From assembly GCA_963728445.1 (NCBI GenBank), contig CAVSJO010000004.1, positions 496,001-560,000 of the forward strand: a stretch of DNA of 64,000 bases, written 5' to 3'. The translations under genes were made by a program, and so were the position numbers. Below, one piece after another: positions 58,659 to 64,000 of this stretch. Numbering within the stretch: position 1 is the first letter of the stretch; each line of letters opens with the position of its first letter. The DNA comes from CAVSJO01 sp963728445 (GTDB lineage Bacteria; Gemmatimonadota; Gemmatimonadetes; Longimicrobiales; RSA9). The notes under the pieces are model-generated. The model worked only from the letters and a program-made list of their open reading frames with translations, made no database searches and was not told the DNA's origin.

Positions 58659-59476
58659 CAGAAGAACAGCCGCCCGTCGGCCACGGAGAGCCGCAGCACC
58701 AGGTAGGCCGCCACCACGACGACGAATCCCACCACGCTCGCGATGGCGCCGCGGCGCTTCCGGCCCGGCTCCCCGTAGCGGGCGACGAGGGCGGCGAGGA
58801 ACACCAGCCACGTGAGCACGCTCCAGACGATCTTCGGGTCCGTCGCCGCGAACGAGTGCCGGAATCGGATCGTCCACGCCCACCCCAGCCCCAGCGCCAG
58901 GCTGAGGGCCGGGAACCCCACGATCAGGGCCCGCCGTCCGAGGCGGTCGAGCGTCTCCAGCGCCGGCAGGAAGCGGAACCACCGGCCGAAGTTCTTCGAC
59001 TTGAGCTCGTGGAACTGGATCAGGTAGAGCAGGCCGGCGGCGAAGGCGACGGCCAGTCCGGCGTTGCCGATGAAGGCGAGCACCACGTGGGCCACGAACC
59101 ATACGCCGCGGAACGCGAGGGGCTCTCCTGCCGGCCGCAGTCCCACGATGAGACCCACCGCGAGCAGCAGCGCGGCCAGAGGCGCGAGGACGAGGCCGAC
59201 GGGACGCACCTCGTCCCGCACGGCAGCCGCCGGAAGGAGGAAGATTCCCATCAGGAACGCGAAGGTGGAAAGCGTCGGGCCCAGCCCCACGAGCGGCAGC
59301 TCCCCGTACCGGCTCGCGAACGCGGCGATAGCGGCGCCGTGGGCGACGAGGGCCAGCACGATCAACGGCGCCGCCCACCGGGGCGCCCCCGCGCGGCCGC
59401 CCGCCAGCGACGCGCCGAGGACCACGGCCGTAGCCACGTACAGCCCAAGCGCCGCGATGTGCAGTAGCCCCACCAT
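58658..59476 (-). CDS. CcsA/HemX-like cytochrome c assembly membrane protein
   Basis: A 272-residue protein of about eight membrane helices. Helix motifs seen are GVWFVAHVVLAFIGNAGLAVAF and RHSFAATDPKIVWSVLTWLVFLA, divided by a loop with FHELKSKNFGRWFRFLPALE. It belongs to the CcsA/HemX type (PF01578). The WWD signature of haem-handling CcsA is not evident, so the HemX subtype, which is linked to HemA levels, is more likely. It lies directly before hemA. Confidence 0.82.
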   Translation of the reverse strand: MVGLLHIAALGLYVATAVVLGASLAGGRAGAPRWAAPLIVLALVAHGAAIAAFASRYGELPLVGLGPTLSTFAFLMGIFLLPAAAVRDEVRPVGLVLAPLAALLLAVGLIVGLRPAGEPLAFRGVWFVAHVVLAFIGNAGLAVAFAAGLLYLIQFHELKSKNFGRWFRFLPALETLDRLGRRALIVGFPALSLALGLGWAWTIRFRHSFAATDPKIVWSVLTWLVFLAALVARYGEPGRKRRGAIASVVGFVVVVAAYLVLRLSVADGRLFF

Positions 59477-59514
59477 CGTCGATCCTGCCTCGGTGCCGGT
59501 CCGCTACGGCCGGC

Positions 59515-60885
59515 TCAGCGTGCCCGTCGGGAAACCCGGACCGGCAGCCCCTTCGCGAGCACCGGCTCCGAGAGCGAGACTACCCGCGCCGTCGCCGTAC
59601 GGTCCCTCACGCGCGTCACGAGCAGGCGCGCGACGGGCGTCGGCACGCCGCCGTCGTCCGCGGACGCGGAGCGGTACGCCACCATCTCGTCGCCCACGGA
59701 CACACCGTCCGTCCGCCCCAGGTCGACGAAGACGTAGTCTCCCACGGCCGCCAGCGGCCGCTCCAGCGCGATGCCGAGCAGCGCGCCGCGGGCCCCGTCC
59801 TGCACCGCCTCCGTGTCCCCCTCGTGGACTTCCGGCGCGGCCTCGAGGGGCAGCGCCACGTCCCCCGGGCCCGCCACGCCGAACTGCTGCTGGACCTCCC
59901 CCACGAGGACGTCCCGTCGCACGGCCGTGATCCGGACCACCGCCGTGGGATCGATGAGCCGGCCACGCCTTCCGACCTCCCGCCGGACGTGCACCAGCAC
60001 CAGGCGGTCACCGACTTCGGGTCGTGCAGCGCCGGGACGTGCGTCGAGGAGCACCGCGTCCCCCGGGTGCACCGTTTCGGGGTCGACCGTCTGCCCGTCC
60101 ACCACCTGAGGCTCCGCGGGACCGGCCCACGACGCCACCCGGGGGAGCGCCGCCGGGTCATCGACGTACGGCGACGCCCGGAACTCCGCCTCGGAAACGA
60201 TTCGCGGCGGCTGCCGATCCGCGAGCTCCAGGTCCTCGGTCGCGGGCGCCGGCTCTCGGTAGAAGCGCGTGTGGCGCGGAGTGCCGGACGACCCCGGCTC
60301 GACGCGGACCCTCGCGGGCGTGCCATCGGACGCGGCGCTCCCCCGACCCGCCGCCTCCGCACCGGTCGGCAGGCGCAGCCGCTCATTCGGGTAGATCCAG
60401 TGCGGATCCTGGATCGTGCCGCGGTTCGCCTCGTAGATCCGCTGCCAGGCCGACGCGTCCTGCAGGTACCGATCGGCGATCCCCGACAGCGTCTCCCCCG
60501 GCTGCACCACGTGCTCCGACGGCGACGCGGGCCCGGCCGGGCCGCCCGCGGTCGTGGGGGGCCGGGGCGTGGCCAGGATGATGCGGCTGGGACGCCGCGC
60601 CGCTCCGGGCGCTTTCGCTCCCGCGCTGTCCGCGCCGGCCGACGAGTCCGGGCCGAGTTCGCCCGCACGCCGGGCCATGCCCTCGGACTCCGCGGCGGCC
60701 GCCCGCCGCGTCCGGTCGAGGATGCGCCCGACGGCCGACGCAGGCCGGGCCGGCGTGCTTCCCATCGGCGGCACGCCCTGAAGGGTGTCTCGCACCGGCG
60801 TCTGGGCGAACGTCGGCGCTGCGACGGTCGACCCCAGCGCCACGCCACAGGCGGCCAGCAGAAATCGGATTCGCGCGACCTTCAT
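59515..60885 (-). CDS. Secreted LysM-domain protein
   Basis: A 456-residue secreted protein: signal MKVARIRFLLAACGVALGST, a disordered Ala/Arg/Pro-rich part (about 30-115). One LysM domain follows at about 120-170 (HVVQPGETLSGIADRYLQDA, IYEANRGTIQDPHWIYPNERLRL). The C-terminal 250 residues hold SHS2-like, mostly beta sequence (VDDPAALPRVASWAGPAEP, DGARGALLGIALERPLAAVG). LysM would bind peptidoglycan. Function unknown. ATG at 60885 follows GAAGGA and overlaps the ssb stop (ATGA). Confidence 0.82.
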   Translation of the reverse strand: MKVARIRFLLAACGVALGSTVAAPTFAQTPVRDTLQGVPPMGSTPARPASAVGRILDRTRRAAAAESEGMARRAGELGPDSSAGADSAGAKAPGAARRPSRIILATPRPPTTAGGPAGPASPSEHVVQPGETLSGIADRYLQDASAWQRIYEANRGTIQDPHWIYPNERLRLPTGAEAAGRGSAASDGTPARVRVEPGSSGTPRHTRFYREPAPATEDLELADRQPPRIVSEAEFRASPYVDDPAALPRVASWAGPAEPQVVDGQTVDPETVHPGDAVLLDARPGAARPEVGDRLVLVHVRREVGRRGRLIDPTAVVRITAVRRDVLVGEVQQQFGVAGPGDVALPLEAAPEVHEGDTEAVQDGARGALLGIALERPLAAVGDYVFVDLGRTDGVSVGDEMVAYRSASADDGGVPTPVARLLVTRVRDRTATARVVSLSEPVLAKGLPVRVSRRAR

Positions 60886-61265
60886 CGTTCGGTCCTTCGT
60901 CTTGCGGAAGCGTCCCCTGTCGTGCGGCTCGGCGGATCCAGCACGAGCAGGTCCCGGGCGACGATCTCGGTGGCCCACCGCTCCACCCCCGACCGGTCCC
61001 GCCAGGTTCGGTACTCGAGGCTCCCCTCCACGAAGAGGCGGCTACCCCGCCGCACCCCCCGCTCGACCTCCCGGACGAGGGGCTCGGGGACGACGATCCG
61101 GTGCCACTCCGTCTTCTCCCGCACGCCCGGTCCCTCCGGATCGCGCCAGCGCCGGTTCGTGGCGAGCGGGAACGTGGCGATCCTCCGCCCCGCCGCCGTC
61201 GTCCGCACGTCGGGGTCCGCGCCCGCGTTCCCGATCAGCAGCGCACTGTTCAGAGTGGCACTCAG
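60882..61265 (-). CDS. ssb: Single-stranded DNA-binding protein, tail-less
   Basis: A 127-residue SSB/OB-fold protein: LNSALLIGNAGADPDVRTTA, RRIATFPLATNRRWRDPEG, EKTEWHRIVVPEPLVREVER and GSRLFVEGSLEYRTWRD. It lacks the acidic DDDIPF-type C-terminal tip that binds partner proteins; the end is arginine-rich. The start is probably CTG at 61265: it makes a CTGA overlap with hemB's stop and has GAGG eight bases upstream; no ATG, GTG or TTG fits nearby. Confidence 0.82.
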   Translation of the reverse strand: MSATLNSALLIGNAGADPDVRTTAAGRRIATFPLATNRRWRDPEGPGVREKTEWHRIVVPEPLVREVERGVRRGSRLFVEGSLEYRTWRDRSGVERWATEIVARDLLVLDPPSRTTGDASARRRTER

Positions 61266-62236
61266 GTCACCGCCCTCGCAAACTGGCGCGCCCAGTACGT
61301 GATGACCATGTCCGCACCAGCCCGCCGGATGGACAGAAGGGCCTCCCGCATCGCCCGCTCCTCGTCCAGCCATCCGTTTCGCGCCGCCGCCATGATGGCG
61401 GCGTACTCGCCCGATACGTGGTAGGCGGCCAGCGGCATCCCGGTGTCCTCCTTCACACGCCAGATCAGGTCGAGGTAGGCCAGCGCCGGCTTGACCATCA
61501 GCATGTCCGCCCCTTCCGCCACGTCCTGCCGCGCCTCCCGCAGGGCCTCGAGCCCGTTCGCAGGGTCCATCTGGTACGTGCGCCGGTCTCCGAAGGAGGG
61601 CGCGCTCTCCGCCGCGTCCCGGAAGGGCCCGTAGAACGCCGACGCGAACTTCACGGCGTAGCTGAGGATGGCGACGCCCTCGAAGCCGGCCTCGTCGAGC
61701 GTGGTCCGGATCGCCGCGACGCGGCCGTCCATCATGTCGCTCGGAGCCACTACATCGGCCCCGGCGCGGGCGTGGCTCAGCGCCTCGCGGGCGAGGAGCT
61801 CCAGCGTCTCGTCGTTGGCGACGTCGCCCTCCCGGATCACCCCGCAGTGCCCATGGGACGTGTACTCGCACATGCACACGTCGGTGATGACGAGGAGGTC
61901 CGCTACCTCCGCCTTCACGGCGCGGATCGCCCGCTGCACCGGGGCCTCTTCGTCCCACGCGGCCGAGCCGACTTCGTCCTTCTCCGCGGGGATCCCGAAG
62001 AGCAGGATCGCCGGGATCCCCAGCGATGCGGCCTCCCGGGCGTCCTTCACGAGCTCGTCCACCGACGTCTGATCCACCCCCGGCATCGAGCCGACGGGCC
62101 GCCGCACCCCCTCGCCCGGCACCGCGAAGAGGGGCAGGATCAGGTCGTCCACCCCGACGTGGGTCTCGCGCACCATCCGGCGCAGCGTCTCCGTCCGACG
62201 CAGGCGGCGCGGGCGGACGACTGGAAAATGGCTCAT
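61262..62236 (-). CDS. hemB: Porphobilinogen synthase
   Basis: Makes porphobilinogen from two 5-aminolevulinates. The 324-residue protein has MCEYTSHGHCG (the cysteine zinc site), VKFASAFYGPFRDAAES and DMLMVKPALAYLD with the two active lysines, and DMMDGRVAAIR. The cysteine-type site points to a zinc rather than magnesium enzyme. The ATG at 62236 follows AGGGGA. With hemA and hemL in the window, most early haem steps are covered. Confidence 0.96.
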   Translation of the reverse strand: MSHFPVVRPRRLRRTETLRRMVRETHVGVDDLILPLFAVPGEGVRRPVGSMPGVDQTSVDELVKDAREAASLGIPAILLFGIPAEKDEVGSAAWDEEAPVQRAIRAVKAEVADLLVITDVCMCEYTSHGHCGVIREGDVANDETLELLAREALSHARAGADVVAPSDMMDGRVAAIRTTLDEAGFEGVAILSYAVKFASAFYGPFRDAAESAPSFGDRRTYQMDPANGLEALREARQDVAEGADMLMVKPALAYLDLIWRVKEDTGMPLAAYHVSGEYAAIMAAARNGWLDEERAMREALLSIRRAGADMVITYWARQFARAVT

Positions 62237-62282
62237 GCCGGGAATCCCCTGGATTTCGAGTCGGAGTTCGGGTTCGATGGGG

Positions 62283-62795
62283 TTACGGAACGGTCCGCCG
62301 CAGTACGAGGGCGTCCTCGAGGGGGAACGCATAGTAGTTGCGGCGTGTGCCCACCTGCCGGAAGCCGTACGAGGCGTACAGGCGCCGGGCGACGGCGTTG
62401 GACACCCGGACCTCGAGGAACACGGCCTTCATGCCCCGCTCGGCGACGCGCTCGATGATGCGGTCCAGCAGCCGCCGCGAGACGCCCCGTCCCCGGCGGC
62501 GCGGCTCGACCGCGATCGTCCCGAGCTCCGCCTCGTCCAGAACGCCCCAGAAGCCGGCGTATCCGACGACGCCATCCTCGGCGTTGTCCGCCACCCAGAC
62601 CTCGGCGTCCCGGCGCTTCAGCAGGTTTCGGTAGGTGAGGCTGCTCCACGGCATGGTGAAGGAGACGTACTCGATCTGGAGCACGCGGTCGACGTCGCCT
62701 TCGCGCATCCTGCGGAGGGCGACGTCGTAAGGCGGCGCAGCCGGCCCCTCCGAATCGTCGACGCCGGATTCGCCCTCGAGGTACTTCCGTGCCAC
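62283..62795 (-). CDS. rimI: Ribosomal protein S18 alanine N-acetyltransferase
   Basis: A 170-residue GNAT acetyltransferase. Motifs: VALRRMREGDVDRVLQIEY, LTYRNLLKRRDAEVWVADN, TIAVEPRRRGRGVSRRLLDR (acetyl-CoA loop) and LEVRVSNAVARRLYASYGF. It lies beside tsaB, a common tsaE-tsaB-rimI order. Start: GTG at 62795 with AGAGGA nine bases upstream; the ORF is open upstream but without homologous sequence. Confidence 0.93.
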   Translation of the reverse strand: MARKYLEGESGVDDSEGPAAPPYDVALRRMREGDVDRVLQIEYVSFTMPWSSLTYRNLLKRRDAEVWVADNAEDGVVGYAGFWGVLDEAELGTIAVEPRRRGRGVSRRLLDRIIERVAERGMKAVFLEVRVSNAVARRLYASYGFRQVGTRRNYYAFPLEDALVLRRTVP

Positions 62796-62869
62796 CTGGC
62801 TTCGTCCTCTGCGGGTCCGTGACGCTCGCTCGCACACCAACCTAACATTCGCCGCGCGGCGGCGGGGGG

Positions 62870-63619
62870 CTAGCCCCGCACCGACCGCTCCGCGCCGGAG
62901 CCCCGCAGGTAGTCGGGCTCCCAGGCCACCGGATCGGACACCCGTCCCCGGGCCGGATCGACGCCGGCGAGCCAGAGCAGAGCCGCCGCCCGCGGGGACG
63001 ACAGCTGCGGCGGCGCGACCACGCCGCCGGCGCCTTCGATCCGGTCCCGGTACCGGATCGCGCCCTCGCCCGCGAACAGCATCCGCTGGCTGTCCGGCCC
63101 GCCCCGGGCCGCTGCAAGGGTGCGGGTCTCCTCGGCCCACCCGAGCACGGCGTCCAGCGTGCGCGCGGCCGGCTCCAGGCGCGTCTCGACCGCCGAGAAG
63201 CCCGGGAAGGCGTACGCCGCGGCGTAGACCTCGCCTCGGCGGGCGTCGAACAGCGCGCACACAGGACGGTCGTGAAGCGCGGCGGACGCGGCCTGCGCGA
63301 GGAGCCCGGAGTACGCAAAGAAGGGGACGCCCAGGGCGCGCACGAGGCCCTTCGCCGTGGCGCCCGCGATACGCACCCCCGTGAACGAGCCGGGTCCGCC
63401 GGACACGACGACACCGCCCAGCCCGGAAGTCGAGACGCCCGCGGATCGCAGCGCGAAGTCGATGGCCGGGAGCAGGCTCTCCGCCTGGCGCGCCCGGACC
63501 CCGACGGAGACTTCGGCCATCACGCGCGCGGAGGTGCCGACCGCCACGCTTCCGATGGGGGTGGACGTGTCGATGGCCAGGAGAGGCGCAGCGGGCCGGG
63601 GATCGGCAGGTCGGATCAC
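62870..63619 (-). CDS. tsaB: tRNA threonylcarbamoyladenosine biosynthesis protein TsaB
   Basis: Partner of TsaD in making t6A on tRNA. The 249-residue actin-like protein has LLAIDTSTPIGSVAVG, RQAESLLPAIDFALRSAGV, VVSGGPGSFTGVRIAGATAK and CALFDARRGEVYAAAY. The GTG at 63619 makes a GTGA overlap with tsaE and has GGGGGA upstream. It lacks nothing expected. Confidence 0.95.
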   Translation of the reverse strand: MIRPADPRPAAPLLAIDTSTPIGSVAVGTSARVMAEVSVGVRARQAESLLPAIDFALRSAGVSTSGLGGVVVSGGPGSFTGVRIAGATAKGLVRALGVPFFAYSGLLAQAASAALHDRPVCALFDARRGEVYAAAYAFPGFSAVETRLEPAARTLDAVLGWAEETRTLAAARGGPDSQRMLFAGEGAIRYRDRIEGAGGVVAPPQLSSPRAAALLWLAGVDPARGRVSDPVAWEPDYLRGSGAERSVRG

Positions 63620-64000
63620 TCGGTCCCCCGGGCGGCGCCCTCGGGGATCGGCGCCGGGACGGCGCCCGCCGGCGAGCCGACGCGCCGGACCTCCACGTCC
63701 CGGGTCGTCGAGGTGACCGGCGTAAGGCGGATCTCCCAGCGATCCGGCGGAAGGAGCGTCTCCGCCCGTTCGGGCCATTCGACCAGCACGATCTGCCCCT
63801 CCTCCCCGAGCTCGCGCCAGCCGAGCTCCCAGACCTCGTCGGGATCCTCCAGACGGTAGAGGTCCAGGTGCTGCACCCGTGTGCCGTCGCGGCCCTCGTA
63901 GCCGAAAACGAGGTTGAACGTCGGCGACGGCAGGGAGCCCGCGACCCCGGCTCCCCGGGCGACGGCCCGGGCGAGCACCGACTTCCCGGCACCGAGGTCC
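63616..64000 (-). CDS. tsaE: tRNA threonylcarbamoyladenosine ATPase TsaE, 5'-truncated by window
   Basis: The ATPase of the t6A complex, cut at the right edge. The visible 127 residues begin with the P-loop DLGAGKSVLARAVARGAG (Walker A), then SPTFNLVFGYEGRDGTRVQH, LDLYRLEDPDEVWELGW and IVLVEWPERAETLLPPDRWE. A longer C-terminal tail (VGSPAGAVPAPIPEGAARGT) extends the usual protein. Coupled to tsaB. Confidence 0.93.
   Translation of the reverse strand, partial: DLGAGKSVLARAVARGAGVAGSLPSPTFNLVFGYEGRDGTRVQHLDLYRLEDPDEVWELGWRELGEEGQIVLVEWPERAETLLPPDRWEIRLTPVTSTTRDVEVRRVGSPAGAVPAPIPEGAARGTE

Noticed and set aside
57267..59378. A single 703-residue protein fusing HemA with an upstream part
   Set aside because: The upstream part is the ccsA shadow frame. 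The family start MDRVSLAVVGVSHHT lies at 58658, and ccsA ends at the same base.
62283..63992. A 569-residue minus-strand protein that includes RimI
   Set aside because: Only the last 170 residues are like a GNAT enzyme. The rest runs antiphase through tsaB and tsaE, which are clear genes.

Overview
This window looks like a chromosomal housekeeping segment of a high-GC, Gram-negative (diderm) bacterium. It encodes LptD, Tol-Pal, LolA, TatA/TatC, a large periplasmic PpiD/SurA-type isomerase and a C5-pathway haem set (hemA, hemL, hemB, hemW). An inositol-phospholipid pair and a DUF4321-like protein also occur. Taken together this resembles Gemmatimonadota, but that placement is inference from gene content and base composition, since no rRNA gene is present. 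No mobile element, CRISPR array, tRNA or rRNA gene was seen. No gene-free stretch exceeds 300 bases. The longest gaps are 37302-37564, 22925-23137, 6543-6728 and 5251-5420.

Layout. All but three genes lie on the minus strand, so the blocks are transcribed from high to low coordinates. (a) 64000-44389 is a long block: tsaE-tsaB-rimI-hemB-ssb-lysM protein-ccsA-hemA-epimerase-tolQ-tolR-tonB-tolB-pal-cpoB-nrdR-tatC-lptD-hutH-hutI. Many joints are stop/start overlaps of 1-4 bases. (b) 44347-41205: ftcD (probably leaderless) and an acidic TPR protein. (c) 41125-39482: a polyprenyl diphosphate synthase, a DUF4321-like membrane protein and tatA. This block ends at a strong bidirectional terminator (39415-39453) that faces the plus-strand peptidyl-prolyl isomerase gene (37565-39391). 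(d) 37301-29196: a second acidic TPR protein, aroQ, accB, accC, comB, ftsK and lolA, from a good promoter at 37362-37391. (e) 29083-23138: rimO, hemL, a SpoIID-like gene, an outer-membrane-type protein and a Gfo/Idh/MocA oxidoreductase, from a promoter at 29151-29179. (f) 22924-8102: rpmE (with its own promoter, leader hairpin and terminator), prfA, prmC, ylbF, a phosphatidylinositol-phosphate-synthase-like gene, ino1, tmk, ctpA, an EamA permease, a carboxymuconolactone-decarboxylase-like gene, obgE, dprA, hemW, hrcA, dnaJ and an unknown gene. (g) 8081-6729 (plus strand): a soluble histidine kinase. (h) 6542-1: prmA, a tiny unknown plus-strand gene, a HIT protein, a YqeY-like protein, mutS2, dnaG and the start of a zinc-ribbon protein.

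How the parts fit. The window combines envelope biogenesis (Tol-Pal, LptD, LolA, Tat, polyprenyl chain synthesis, fatty-acid carboxylase, inositol lipid), translation quality (prfA/prmC, prmA, rimO, rimI, tsaB/tsaE, rpmE), DNA work (dnaG, mutS2, dprA, ssb, ftsK), tetrapyrrole synthesis and histidine catabolism. I found no self-contained novel defence or mobile system. The most interesting items are regulatory or architectural. They are a leaderless ftcD transcript, a probable CTG start for a tail-less SSB, an rpmE leader with a 5' hairpin next to a short G-rich repeat array, recurrent GC hairpins after stop codons, a comB gene coupled to accC, an anchored LolA, a paired set of acidic TPR proteins, and two unknown small genes with near-perfect ribosome binding sites.
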